NCBI GenBank assembly: GCA_963580455.1
Contig: OY756967.1
Coordinates: forward strand, 1,448,501-1,512,500
Direction of reading: 5' to 3'
Source: Euonymus europaeus
Taxonomy: Eukaryota > Streptophyta > Magnoliopsida > Celastrales > Celastraceae
DNA length: 64,000 bases
The translations under genes were made by a program, and so were the position numbers. Position 1 is the first letter of the stretch, and every line of letters starts with the position of its first letter. The notes below the pieces were generated by a model, which worked only from the letters and a program-made list of their open reading frames with translations, was not told where the DNA came from and did not search any database. Of this stretch, positions 24,912-37,887 are shown piece after piece.

Positions 24912-25258
24912 TCACACTACTTTTCGAGCTCTACAATCCTGGCGTTTCGGATTTTGATTTCAGAACTCGTGCCTAGTAGGTCTCATTTCTCCCAGTTAGC
25001 CGCGAAACGTGGTTTCTTTACGTAAACGGTTTTATGAATATCCGTTGACTCCGAGTTCTGAATTCGGTGATTTTTAGCTTGATTACACACTACTTTTCGA
25101 GCTCTACAATCCTGGTGTTTTGGATTTTGATTTCAGAACTCGTGGCTAGTTGGTCTCATTTCACCTATTTAGCCGGAAAATGTGGTTTCTTTACGTAAAC
25201 GGTTTTAGGAATATCCGTTGACTCTGAGTTCTGAATTCGGTGATTTTTAGCTTGATTA

Positions 25259-26296
25259 CACACTACTTTTCGAGCTCTACGATCCTGGCCTTTCGGATTT
25301 TGATTTCAGAACTCGTGGCTAGTAGGTCTCGTTCCACCTAGTTAGCCGCGAAAAGTGGTTTCTTTACGTAAACGGTTTTATGAATATCCGTTGACTCCGA
25401 GTTCTGAATTCGGTGATTTTTAGCTTGATTTCACACTACATTTCGAGCTCTACAATCCTGGGTTTTCGGATTTCGATTTCAGAACTCGTGGCTAGTAGGT
25501 CTCGTTTCACCCAGTTAGCCACGAAATGTGGTTTCTTTACGTAAACGGTTTTATGAATATCCGTTGACTCCGAGTTCTGAATTCGGTGATTTTTAGCTTG
25601 ATTTCACACTACTTTTCGAGCTCTACAATCCTGGCGTTTCGGATTTTGATTTCAGAACTCATGGCTAGTTGGTCTCATTTCACCTAGTTAGCCGCGAAAA
25701 GTGGTTTCTTTACGTAAACGGTTTTATGAATATCCGTTGACTCCGAGTTCTGAATTCGGTGATTTTTAGCTTGATTTCACACTAATTTTCGAGCTCTACG
25801 ATCCTGGCATTTCGGATTTTGATTTCAGAACTCGTGGCTAGTTGGTCTCGTTTCACCTTGTTAGCCGCGAAATGTGGTTTCTTTACGTAAACGGTTTTAT
25901 GAATATCCGTTGACTCCTAGTTCTGAATTCGGCGATTTTTAGCTTGATTTCACACTACTTTTCGAGCTCTACGATCCTGGCGTTTCGGATTTTGATTTCA
26001 GAACTCGTGGCTAGTTGGTCTCGTTTCACCTAGTTAGCCGCGAAATGTGGTTTCTTTACGTAAACGGTTTTATGAATATCCGTTGACTCCGAGTTCTGAA
26101 TTCGGTGATTTTTAGCTTGATTTCACACTACTTTTCGAGCTCTACGTTCCTGGCGTTTCCGATATTGATTTCAGAACTCATGGCTATTTGGTCTCGTTTC
26201 ACCTAGTTAGCCGCGAAATGTGGTTTCTTTACGTAAACGGTTTTAGGAATATCCGTTGACTCCGAGTTCTGAATTCGGTGATTTTTAGCTTGATTT
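25259..26296 (+). repeat. Core cassette, complete
   Basis: All six types in order: GTTCCACC, ACATTTCG (25,432), ACTCATGG with AAAAGTGG, ACTAATTTT/CACCTTG, a GGCGTTTCGG monomer, and ACGTTCC/GATATTG with TTTTAGGAA. Confidence 0.75.
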
Positions 26297-26988
26297 CACA
26301 CTACTTTTCGAGCTCTACGATCCTGGCCTTTCGGATTTTGATTTCAGAACTCGTGGCTAGTTGGTCTCGTTTCACCTAGTTAGCCGCGAAATGTGGTTTC
26401 TTTACGTAAACGGTTTTATGAATATCCGTTGACTCCGAGTTCTGAATTCGGTGATTTTTAGCTTGATTTCACACTAATTTTCGAGCTCTACGATCCTGGC
26501 ATTTCGGATTTTGATTTCAGAACTCGTGGCTAGTAGGTCTCGTTTCACCTAGTTAGCCGCGAAATGTGGTTTCTTTACGTAAACGGTTTTATGAATATTC
26601 GTTGACTCCGAGTTCTGATTTCGGTGATTTTTAGCTTGATTTCACACTACTTTTCGAGCTCTACGATCCATGCGTTTCTGATTTTTATTTCAGAACTCGT
26701 GGCTAGTTGGTCTCGTTTCACCTAGTTAGCCGTGAAATGTGGTTTCTTTACGTAAACGGTTTTATGAATATCCGTTGACTCCGAGTTCTGAATTCGGTGA
26801 TTTTTAGCTTGATTACACACTAATTTTCGAGCTCTACGATCCTGGCATTTCGGATTTTGATTTCAGAACTCGTGCCTAGTAGGTCTCATTTCTCCCAGTT
26901 AGCCGCGAAACGTGGTTTCTTTACGTAAACGGTTTTATGAATATCCGTTGACTCCGAGTTCTGAATTCGGTGATTTTTAGCTTGATTA

Positions 26989-27680
26989 CACACTACTTTT
27001 CGAGCTCTACGATCCTGGCCTTTCGGATTTTGATTTCAGAACTCGTGAATAGTAGGTCTCGTTCCACCTAGTTAGCCGCGAAAAGTGGTTTCTTTACGTA
27101 AACGATTTTATGAATATCCGTTGACTCCGAGTTCTGAATTCGGTGATTTTTAGCTTGATTTCACACTACATTTCGAGCTCTACAATCCTGGGTTTTCGGA
27201 TTTCGATTTCAGAACTCGTGGCTAGTAGGTCTCGTTTCACCCAGTTAGCCACGAAATGTGGTTTCTTTACGTAAACGGTTTTATGAATATCCGTTGACTC
27301 CGAGTTCTGAATTCGGTGATTTTTAGCTTGATTTCACACTACTTTTCGAGCTCTACAATCCTGGCGTTTCGGATTTTGATTTCAGAACTCATGGCTAGTT
27401 GGTCTCATTTCACCTAGTTAGCCGCGAAAAGTGGTTTCTTTACGTAAACGGTTTTATGAATATCCGTTGACTCCGAGTTCTGAATTCGGTGATTTTTAGC
27501 TTGATTTCACACTAATTTTCGAGCTCTACGATCTTGGCATTTCGGATTTTGATTTCAGAACTCGTGGATAGTTGGTCTCGTTTCACCTTGTTAGCCGCGA
27601 AATGTGGTTTCTTTACGTAAACGGTTTTATGAATATCCGTTGACTCCGAGTTCTGAATTCGGTGATTTTTAGCTTGATTA
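26989..27680 (+). repeat. Core cassette, truncated after four monomers
   Basis: GTTCCACC (with the private GTGAATAGTAGG), ACATTTCG (27,162), ACTCATGG and a GATCTTGG/GGATAG/CACCTTG monomer. It then joins a TTTTTGAG monomer instead of the ACGTTCC end. Confidence 0.7.
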
Positions 27681-28199
27681 CACACTACTTTTTGAGCTCT
27701 ACAATCCTGGCGTTTCGGATTTTGATTTCAGAACTCGTGGCTAGTTGGTCTCGTTTCACCTAGTTAGCAGCGAAATGTGGTTTCTGTACGTAAACGGTTT
27801 TATGAATATCCGTTGACTCCGAGTTCTGAATTCGGTGATTTTTACCTTGATTTCACACTACTTTTCGAGCTCTAAAATCCTGGCGTTTCGGATTTTGATT
27901 TCAGAACTCGTGCCTAGTAGGTATCATTTCTCCCAGTTAGCCGCGAAACGTGGTTTCTTTACGTAAACGGTTTTATGAATATCCGTTGACTCCGAGTTCT
28001 GAATTCGGTGATTTTTAGCTTGATTACACACTACTTTTCGAGTTCTACAATCCTGGTGTTTTGGATTTTGATTTCAGAACTCGTGGCTAGTTGGTCTCGT
28101 TTCACCTATTTAGCCGGAAAATGTGGTTTCTTTACGTAAACGGTTTTAGGAATATCCGTTGACTCTGAGTTCTGAATTCGGTGATTTTTAGCTTGATTA

Positions 28200-29237
28200 C
28201 ACACTACTTTTCGAGCTCTACGATCCTGGCCTTTCGGATTTTGATTTCAGAACTCGTGGCTAGTAGGTCTCGTTCCACCTAGTTAGCCGCGAAAAGTGGT
28301 TTCTTTACGTAAACGGTTTTATGAATATCCGTTGACTCCGAGTTCTGAATTCGGTGATTTTTAGCTTGATTTCACACTACATTTCGAGCTCTACAATCCT
28401 GGGTTTTCGGATTTCGATTTCAGAACTCGTGGCTAGTAGGTCTCGTTTCACCCAGTTAGCCATGAAATGTGGTTTCTTTACGTAAACGGTTTTATGAATA
28501 TCCGTTGACTCCGAGTTCTGAATTCGGTGATTTTTAGCTTGATTTCACACTACTTTTCGAGCTCTACAATCCTGGCGTTTCGGATTTTGATTTCAGAACT
28601 CATGGCTAGTTGGTCTCATTTCACCTAGTTAGCCGCGAAAAGTGGTTTCTTTACGTAAACGGTTTTATGAATATCCGTTGACTCCGAGTTCTGAATTCGG
28701 TGATTTTTAGCTTGATTTCACACTAATTTTCGAGCTCTACGATCCTGGCATTTCGGATTTTGATTTCAGAACTCGTGGCTAGTTGGTCTCGTTTCACCTT
28801 GTTAGCCGCGAAATGTGGTTTCTTTACTTAAACGGTTTTATGAATATCCGTTGACTCCTAGTTCTGAATTCGGCGATTTTTAGCTTGATTTCACACTACT
28901 TTTCGAGCTCTACGATCCTGGCATTTCGGATTTTGATTTTAGAACTCGTGGCTAGTTGGTCTCGTTTCACCTAGTTAGCCGCCAAATGTGGTTTCTTTAC
29001 GTAAACGGTTTTATGAATATCCGTTGACTCCGAGTTCTGAATTCGGTGATTTTTAGCTTGATTTCACACTACTTTTCGAGCTCTACGTTCCTGGCGTTTC
29101 CGATATTGATTTCAGAACTCGTGGCTATTTGGTCTCGTTTCACCTAGTTAGCCGCGAAATGTGGTTTCTTTACGTAAACGGTTTTAGGAATATCCGTTGA
29201 CTCCGAGTTCCGAATTCGGTGATTTTTAGCTTGATTT
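28200..29237 (+). repeat. Core cassette, complete
   Basis: ACATTTCG at 28,373 and ACGTTCC at 29,085 in the standard order and spacing. It is the 2,941-bp partner of the copy at 25,259. Confidence 0.75.
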
Positions 29238-29764
29238 CACACTACTTTTCGAGCTCTACAATCCTGGCGTTTCGGATTTTGATTTCAGAACTCGTGGCTA
29301 GTTGGTCTCGTTTCACCTTGTTAGCCGCGAAATGTGGTTTCTTTACGTAAACGGTTTTATGAATATCCGTTGACTCCTAGTTCCGAATTCGGTGATTTTT
29401 AGCTTGATTTCACACTACTTTTCGAGCTCTACAATCCTGGCGTTTCGGATTTTGATTTCAGAACTCGTGGCTAGTTGGTCTCGTTTCACCTTGTTAGCCG
29501 CGAAATGTGGTTTCTTTACGTAAACGGTTTTATGAATATCCGTTGACTCCTAGTTCTGAATTCGGCGATTTTTAGCTTGATTTCACACTACTTTTCGAGC
29601 TCTACAATCCTGGTGTTTCGGATTTTGATTTTAGAACTCGTGGCTAGTTGGTCTCGTTTCACCTAGTTAGCCGCGAAATGTGGTTTCTTTACGTAAACGG
29701 TTTTATGAATATCCGTTGACTCCGAGTTCTGAATTCGGTGATTTTTAGCTTGATTTCACACTAC

Positions 29765-30283
29765 TTTTCGAGCTCTACGATCCTAGCGTTTCGGATTTTG
29801 ATTTCAGAACTCGTGGCTAGATGGTCTCGTTTCACCTAGTTAGCCGCGAAATGTGGTTTCTTTACGTAAACGGTTTTATGAATATCCGTTGACTCCGAGT
29901 TCTGAATTCGGTGATTTTTAGCTTGATTTCACACTACTTTTTGAGCTCTACAATCCTGGCATTTCGGATTTTGATTTCAGAACTCGTGGCAAGTAGGTCT
30001 CGTTTAACCTAGTTAGCCGCGAAAAGTGGTTTCTTTACGTAAACGGTTTTATGAATATCCGTTGACTCCGAGTTCTGAATTCGGTGATTTTTAGCTTGAT
30101 TACACACTACTTTTCGAGCTCTACGATCCTGGCGTTTCGGATTTTGATTTTAAAACTCGTGGCTGGTTGGTCTCGTTTCACCTAGTTAGCCGCGAAATGT
30201 GGTTTCTTTACGTAAACGGTTTTAGGAATATCCGTTGACTCCTAGTTCTGAATTCGGCGATTTTTAGCTTGATTACACACTAC
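29765..30283 (+). repeat. Displaced three-monomer island resembling 15,398-15,916
   Basis: Three monomers carry, in order, CCTAGCGTTT with CTAGATGG, then TTTTTGAG with GTGGCAAGTAGG, TTTAACC and AAAAGTGG, then TTTAAAACTCG with CTGGTTGG. This series otherwise belongs to 14-19 kb. The rare CCTAGCG change occurs only here and near 15,424 in my reading. The two sites are 14,359 bp apart (83 x 173), and the CAAG marker gives the same distance. Flanking monomers are of the local 28-31 kb types. Confidence 0.7.
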
Positions 30284-30448
30284 TTTTCGAGTTCTACAAT
30301 CCTGGTGTTTTGGATTTTGATTTCAGAACTCGTGGCTAGTTGGTCTCGTTTCACCTATTTAGCCAGAAAATGTGGTTTCTTTACGTAAACGGTTTTAGGA
30401 ATATCCGTTGACTCTGAGTTCTGAATTCGGTGATTTTTAGCTTGATTA

Positions 30449-31486
30449 CACACTACTTTTCGAGCTCTACGATCCTGGCCTTTCGGATTTTGATTTCAGA
30501 ACTCGTGGCTAGTAGGTCTCGTTCCACCTAGTTAGCCGCGAAAAGTGGTTTCTTTACGTAAACGGTTTTATGAATATCCGTTGACTCCGAGTTCTGAATT
30601 CGGTGATTTTTAGCTTGATTTCACACTACATTTCGAGCTCTACAATCCTGGGTTTTCGGATTTCGATTTCAGAACTCGTGGCTAGTAGGTCTCGTTTCAC
30701 CCAGTTAGCCACGAAATGTGGTTTCTTTACGTAAACGGTTTTATGAATATCCGTTGACTCCGAGTTCTGAATTCGGTGATTTTTAGCTTGATTTCACACT
30801 ACTTTTCGAGCTCTACAATCCTGGCGTTTCGGATTTTGATTTCAGAACTCATGGCTAGTTGGTCTCATTTCACCTAGTTAGCCGCGAAAAGTGGTTTCTT
30901 TACGTAAACGGTTTTATGAATATCCGTTGACTCCGAGTTCTGAATTCGGTGATTTTTAGCTTGATTTCACACTAATTTTCGAGCTCTACGATCCTGGCAT
31001 TTCGGATTTTGATTTCAGAACTCGTGGCTAGTTGGTCTCGTTTCACCTTGTTAGCCGCGAAATGTGGTTTCTTTACGTAAACGGTTTTATGAATATCCGT
31101 TGACTCCTAGTTCTGAATTCGGCGATTTTTAGCTTGATTTCACACTACTTTTCGAGCTCTACGATCCTGGCGTTTCGGATTTTGATTTTAGAACTTGTGG
31201 CTAGTTGGTCTCGTTTCACCTAGTTAGCCGCGAAATGTGGTTTCTTTACGTAAACGGTTTTATGAATATCCGTTGACTCCGAGTTCTGAATTCGGTGATT
31301 TTTAGCTTGATTTCACACTACTTTTCGAGCTCTACGTTCCTGGCGTTTCCGATATTGATTTCAGAACTCGTGGCTATTTGGTCTCGTTTCACCTAGTTAG
31401 CCGCGAAATGTGGTTTCTTTACGTAAACGGTTTTAGGAATATCCGTTGACTCCGAGTTCTGAATTCGGTGATTTTTAGCTTGATTT
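30449..31486 (+). repeat. Core cassette, complete; its tail seeds the 10-mer block
   Basis: ACATTTCG at 30,622, then ACTCATGG, CACCTTG, GATTTTAG and ACGTTCC (31,334). The last three monomers (30,968-31,486) are also the first three of the 1,730-bp repeat unit, so the 10-mer grew from this cassette's right end. Confidence 0.75.
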
Positions 31487-34400
31487 CACACTACTTTTCG
31501 AGCTCTACAATCCTGGCGTTTCGGATTTTGATTTCAGAACTCGTGGCTAGTTGGTCTCGTTTCACCTTGTTAGCCGCGAAATGTGGTTTCTTTACGTAAA
31601 CGGTTTTATGAATATCCGTTGACTCCTAGTTCTGAATTCGGCGATTTTTAGCTTGATTTCACACTACTTTTCGAGCTCTACGATCCTGGCGTTTCGGATT
31701 TTGATTTTAGAACTCGTGGCTAGTTGGTCTCGTTTCACCTAGTTAGCCGCGAAATGTGGTTTCTTTACGTAAACGGTTTTATGAATATCCGTTGACTCCG
31801 AGTTCTGAATTCGGTGATTTTTAGCTTGATTTCACACTACTTTTCGAGCTCTACGTTCCTGGCGTTTCCGATATTGATTTCAGAACTCGTGGCTATTTGG
31901 TCTCGTTTCACCTAGTTAGCCGCGAAATGTGGTTTCTTTACGTAAACGGTTTTAGGAATATCCGTTGACTCCGAGTTCTGAATTCGGTGATTTTTAGCTT
32001 GATTTCACACTACTTTTCGAGCTCTACAATCCTGGCGTTTCGGATTTTGATTTCAGAACTCGTGGCTAGTTGGTCTCGTTTCTCCCAGTTAGCCGCGAAA
32101 TGTGCTTTCTTTACGTAAACGGTTTTATGAATATCCGTTGACTCCGAGTTCTGAATTCGGTGATTTTTAGCTTGATTACACACTACTTTTCGAGCTCTAC
32201 GATCCTGGTTTTTCGGATTTTGATTTCAGAACTCGTGGCTAGTTGGTCTCGTTTCACCTATTTAGCCGCAAAATGTGGTTTCTTTACGTAAACGTTTTTA
32301 TGAATATCCGTTGACTCCAAGTTCTGAATTCGGTGATTTTTAGCTTGATTACACACTACTTTTCGAGCTCTACGATCCTGGCCTTTCGGATTTTGATTTC
32401 AGAACTCGTGGCTAGTTGGTCTCGTTTCACCTAGTTAGCCGCGAAATGTGGTTTCTTTACGTAAACGGTTTTATGAATATCCTTTGACTCCAAGTTCTGA
32501 ATTCGGCGATTTTTAGCTTGATTTCACACTACTTTTCGAGCTCTAGGATCCTGGCGTTTCGGATTTTGATTTTAGAACTCGTGGGTAGTTGGTCTCGTTT
32601 CACCTAGTTAGCCGCGAAATGTGGTTTCTTTACGTAAACGGTTTTATGAATATCCGTTGACTCCGAGTTCTGAATTCGGTGATTTTTAGCTTGATTTCAC
32701 ACTAATTTTCGAGCTCTACGATCCTGGCATTTCGGATTTTGATTTCAGAACTCGTGGCTAGTTGGTCTCGTTTCACCTTGTTAGCCGCGAAATGTGGTTT
32801 CTTTACGTAAACGGTTTTATGAATATCCGTTGACTCCTAGTTCTGAATTCGGCGATTTTTAGCTTGATTTCACACTACTTTTCGAGCTCTACGATCCTGG
32901 CGTTTCGGATTTTGATTTTAGAACTCGTGGCTAGTTGGTCTCGTTTCACCTAGTTAGCCGCGAAATGTGGTTTCTTTACGTAAACGGTTTTATGAATATC
33001 CGTTGACTCCGAGTTCTGAATTCGGTGATTTTTAGCTTGATTTCACACTACTTTTCGAGCTCTACGTTCCTGGCGTTTCCGATATTGATTTCAGAACTCG
33101 TGGCTATTTGGTCTCGTTTCACCTAGTTAGCCGCGAAATGTGGTTTCTTTACGTAAACGGTTTTAGGAATATCCGTTGACTCCGAGTTCTGAATTCGGTG
33201 ATTTTTAGCTTGATTTCACACTACTTTTCGAGCTCTACAATCCTGGCGTTTCGGATTTTGATTTCAGAACTCGTGGCTAGTTGGTCTCGTTTCACCTTGT
33301 TAGCCGCGAAATGTGGTTTCTTTACGTAAACGGTTTTATGAATATCCGTTGACTCCTAGTTCTGAATTCGGCGATTTTTAGCTTGATTTCACACTACTTT
33401 TCGAGCTCTACGATCCTGGCGTTTCGGATTTTGATTTTAGAACTCGTGGCTAGTTGGTCTCGTTTCACCTAGTTAGCCGCGAAATGTGGTTTCTTTACGT
33501 AAACGGTTTTATGAATATCCGTTGACTCCGAGTTCTGAATTCGGTGATTTTTAGCTTGATTTCACACTACTTTTCGAGCTCTACGTTCCTGGCGTTTCCG
33601 ATATTGATTTCAGAACTCGTGGCTATTTGGTCTCGTTTCACCTAGTTAGCCGCGAAATGTGGTTTCTTTACGTAAACGGTTTTAGGAATATCCGTTGACT
33701 CCGAGTTCTGAATTCGGTGATTTTTAGCTTGATTTCACACTACTTTTCGAGCTCTACAATCCTGGCGTTTCGGATTTTGATTTCAGAACTCGTGGCTAGT
33801 TGGTCTCGTTTCTCCCAGTTAGCCGCGAAATGTGCTTTCTTTACGTAAACGGTTTTATGAATATCCGTTGACTCCGAGTTCTGAATTCGGTGATTTTTAG
33901 CTTGATTACACACTACTTTTCGAGCTCTACGATCCTGGTTTTTCGGATTTTGATTTCAGAACTCGTGGCTAGTTGGTCTCGTTTCACCTATTTAGCCGCA
34001 AAATGTGGTTTCTTTACGTAAACGTTTTTATGAATATCCGTTGACTCCAAGTTCTGAATTCGGTGATTTTTAGCTTGATTACACACTACTTTTCGAGCTC
34101 TACGATCCTGGCCTTTCGGATTTTGATTTCAGAACTCGTGGCTAGTTGGTCTCGTTTCACCTAGTTAGCCGCGAAATGTGGTTTCTTTACGTAAACGGTT
34201 TTATGAATATCCTTTGACTCCAAGTTCTGAATTCGGCGATTTTTAGCTTGATTTCACACTACTTTTCGAGCTCTAGGATCCTGGCGTTTCGGATTTTGAT
34301 TTTAGAACTCGTGGGTAGTTGGTCTCGTTTCACCTAGTTAGCCGCGAAATGTGGTTTCTTTACGTAAACGGTTTTATGAATATCCGTTGACTCCGAGTTC

Positions 34401-35690
34401 TGAATTCGGTGATTTTTAGCTTGATTTCACACTAATTTTCGAGCTCTACGATCCTGGCATTTCGGATTTTGATTTCAGAACTCGTGGCTAGTTGGTCTCG
34501 TTTCACCTTGTTAGCCGCGAAATGTGGTTTCTTTACGTAAACGGTTTTATGAATATCCGTTGACTCCTAGTTCTGAATTCGGCGATTTTTAGCTTGATTT
34601 CACACTACTTTTCGAGCTCTACGATCCTGGCGTTTCGGATTTTGATTTTAGAACTCGTGGCTAGTTGGTCTCGTTTCACCTAGTTAGCCGCGAAATGTGG
34701 TTTCTTTACGTAAACGGTTTTATGAATATCCGTTGACTCCGAGTTCTGAATTCGGTGATTTTTAGCTTGATTTCACACTACTTTTCGAGCTCTACGTTCC
34801 TGGCGTTTCCGATATTGATTTCAGAACTCGTGGCTATTTGGTCTCGTTTCACCTAGTTAGCCGCGAAATGTGGTTTCTTTACGTAAACGGTTTTAGGAAT
34901 ATCCGTTGACTCCGAGTTCTGAATTCGGTGATTTTTAGCTTGATTTCACACTACTTTTCGAGCTCTACAATCCTGGCGTTTCGGATTTTGATTTCAGAAC
35001 TCGTGGCTAGTTGGTCTCGTTTCACCTTGTTAGCCGCGAAATGTGGTTTCTTTACGTAAACGGTTTTATGAATATCCGTTGACTCCTAGTTCTGAATTCG
35101 GCGATTTTTAGCTTGATTTCACACTACTTTTCGAGCTCTACGATCCTGGCGTTTCGGATTTTGATTTTAGAACTCGTGGCTAGTTGGTCTCGTTTCACCT
35201 AGTTAGCCGCGAAATGTGGTTTCTTTACGTAAACGGTTTTATGAATATCCGTTGACTCCGAGTTCTGAATTCGGTGATTTTTAGCTTGATTTCACACTAC
35301 TTTTCGAGCTCTACGTTCCTGGCGTTTCCGATATTGATTTCAGAACTCGTGGCTATTTGGTCTCGTTTCACCTAGTTAGCCGCGAAATGTGGTTTCTTTA
35401 CGTAAACGGTTTTAGGAATATCCGTTGACTCCGAGTTCTGAATTCGGTGATTTTTAGCTTGATTTCACACTACTTTTCGAGCTCTACAATCCTGGCGTTT
35501 CGGATTTTGATTTCAGAACTCGTGGCTAGTTGGTCTCGTTTCTCTCAGTTAGCCGCGAAATGTGCTTTCTTTACGTAAACGGTTTTATGAATATCCGTTG
35601 ACTCCGAGTTCTGAATTCGGTGATTTTTAGCTTGATTACACACTACTTTTCGAGCTCTACGATCCTGGTGTTTCGGATTTTGATTTCAGA
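30968..35690 (+). repeat. 10-monomer (1,730-bp) higher-order repeat, about 2.7 copies
   Basis: Copies start at 30,968, 32,698 and 34,428; the third fades near 35,690. ACGTTCC pairs at 31,334/31,853, 33,064/33,583 and 34,794/35,313 repeat at exactly 1,730 bp. Order within a unit: ACTAATTTT/CACCTTG, GATTTTAGAAC, ACGTTCC/GATATTG, CAATCC/CACCTTG, GATTTTAGAAC, ACGTTCC/GATATTG, TTCTCCCAG/GTGCTTTC, CGTTTTTATG, GGCCTTTCGG, CTAGGATCC/GTGGGTAG. Monomers 4-6 are therefore an inner 3-mer (519-bp) copy of 1-3. Differences between copies are few, for example GAACTTGTGG near 31,192 and TTCTCTCAG near 35,541. Confidence 0.9.
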
Positions 35691-36676
35691 ACTCGTGGCT
35701 AGTTGGTCTCATTTCACCTAGTTAGCCGCGAAATGTGGTTTCTTTACGTAAACGGTTTTATGAATATCCGTTGACTCCGAGTTCTGAATTCGTTGATTTT
35801 TAGCTTGATTTCACACTAATTTTCGAGCTCTACGATCCTGGCATTTCGGATTTTGATTTCAGAACTCGTGGCTAGTTGGTCTCGTTTCACCTTGTTAGCC
35901 GCGAAATGTGGTTTCTTTACGTAAACGGTTTTATGAATATCCGTTGACTCCTAGTTCTGAATTCGGCGATTTTTAGCTTGATTTCACACTACTTTTCGAG
36001 CTCTACGATCCTGGCGTTTCGGATTTTGATTTTAGAACTTGTGGCTAGTTGGTCTCGTTTCACCTAGTTAGCCGCGAAATGTGGTTTCTTTACGTAAACG
36101 GTTTTATGAATATCCGTTGACTCCGAGTTCTGAATTCGGTGATTTTTAGCTTGATTACACACTACTTTTCGAGCTCTACGATCCTGGCCTTTCGGATTTT
36201 GATTTCAGAACTCGTGGCTAGTTGGTCTCGTTTCACCTAGTTAGCCGCGAAATGTGGTTTCTTTACGTAAACGGTTTTATGAATATCCGTTGACTCCGAG
36301 TTCTGAATTCGTTGATTTTTAGCTTGATTTCACACTAATTTTCGAGCTCTACGATCGTGGCATTTCGGATTTTGATTTCAGAACTCGTGGCTATTAGGTC
36401 TCGTTTCACCTAGTTAGCCGCGAAATGTGGTTTCTTTACGTAAACGGTTTTATGAATATCCGTTGACTCCTAGTTCTGAATTCGGCGATTTTTAGCTTGA
36501 TTTCACACTACTTTTCGAGCTCTACGATCCTGGCGTTTCGGATTTTGATTTTAGAACTCGTGGCTAGTTGGTCTCGTTTCACCTAGTTAGCCGCGAAATG
36601 TGGTTTCTTTACGTAAACGGTTTTATGAATATCCGTTGACTCCGAGTTCTGAATTCGGTGATTTTTAGCTTGATTT
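35691..36676 (+). repeat. Transitional monomers with a 3-mer (519-bp) lag
   Basis: The ACTAATTTT/GGCATTTCGG monomer at 35,812 and the GATTTTAG monomer at 35,985 are echoed at 36,331 (with GATCGTGG and CTATTAGG) and 36,504. They bridge the 10-mer block and the 12/13-mer block. No gene or unique sequence is present. Confidence 0.6.
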
Positions 36677-37887
36677 CACACTACTTTTCGAGCTCTACGT
36701 TCCTGGCGTTTCCGATATTGATTTCAGAACTCGTGGCTATTTGGTCTCGTTTCACCTAGTTAGCCGCGAAATGTGGTTTCTTTACGTAAACGGTTTTAGG
36801 AATATCCGTTGACTCCGAGTTCTGAATTCGGTGATTTTTAGCTTGATTTCACACTACTTTTCGAGCTCTACAATCCTGGCGTTTCGGATTTTGATTTCAG
36901 AACTCGTGGCTAGTTGGTCTCGTTTCTCCCAGTTAGCCGCGAAATGTGCTTTCTTTACGTAAACGGTTTTATGAATATCCGTTGACTCCGAGTTCTGAAT
37001 TCGGTGATTTTTAGCTTGATTACACACTACTTTTCGAGCTCTACGATCCTGGTGTTTCGGATTTTGATTTCAGAACTCGTGGCTAGTTGGTCTCGTTTCA
37101 CCTATTTAGCCGCAAAATGTGGTTTCTTTACGTAAACGTTTTTATGAATATCCGTTGACTCCAAGTTCTGAATTCGGTGATTTTTAGCTTGATTACACAC
37201 TACTTTTCGAGCTCTACGATCCTGGCCTTTCGGATTTTGATTTCAGAACTCGTGGCTAGTTGGTCTCGTTTCACCTAGTTAGCCGCGAAATGTGGTTTCT
37301 TTACGTAAACGGTTTTATGAATATCCGTTGACTCCGAGTTCTGAATTCGGTGATTTTTAGCTTGATTTCACACTAATTTTCGAGCTCTACGATCCTGGCA
37401 TTTCGGATTTTGATTTCAGAACTCGTGGCTAGTAGGTCTCGTTTCACCTAGTTAGCCGCGAAATGTGGTTTCTTTACGTAAACGGTTTTATGAATATTCG
37501 TTGACTCCGAGTTCTGATTTCGGTGATTTTTAGCTGGATTTCACACTACTTTTCGAGCTCTACGATCCTGGCGTTTCTGATTTTTATTTCAGAACTCGTG
37601 GCTAGTTGGTCTCGTTTCACCTAGTTAGCCGTGAAATGTGGTTTCTTTACGTAAACGGTTTTATGAATATCCGTTGACTCCGAGTTCTGAATTCGGTGAT
37701 TTTTAGCTTGATTACACACTAATTTTCGAGCTCTACGATCCTGGCATTTCGGATTTTGATTTCAGAACCCGTGCCTAGTAGGTCTCATTTCTCCCAGTTA
37801 GCCGCGAAACGTGGTTTCTTTACGTAAACGGTTTTATGAATATCCGTTGACTCCGAGTTCTGAATTCGGTGATTTTTAGCTTGATTA

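Larger units (their letters stand above)
24739..29237 (+). repeat. 17-monomer (2,941-bp) lag pair: 24,739-26,296 and 27,680-29,237
   Basis: GGAAAATG (25,176 and 28,117), ACATTTCG (25,432 and 28,373) and ACGTTCC (26,144 and 29,085) all recur at exactly 2,941 bp. Between the copies, 26,470-27,680 holds a different series with TTCGTTGACTCC plus CTGATTTCGG, then CGTTTCTGATTTTTATTTC, then GTGCCTAGTAGG; this series returns at 37,369 and later. Confidence 0.75.
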
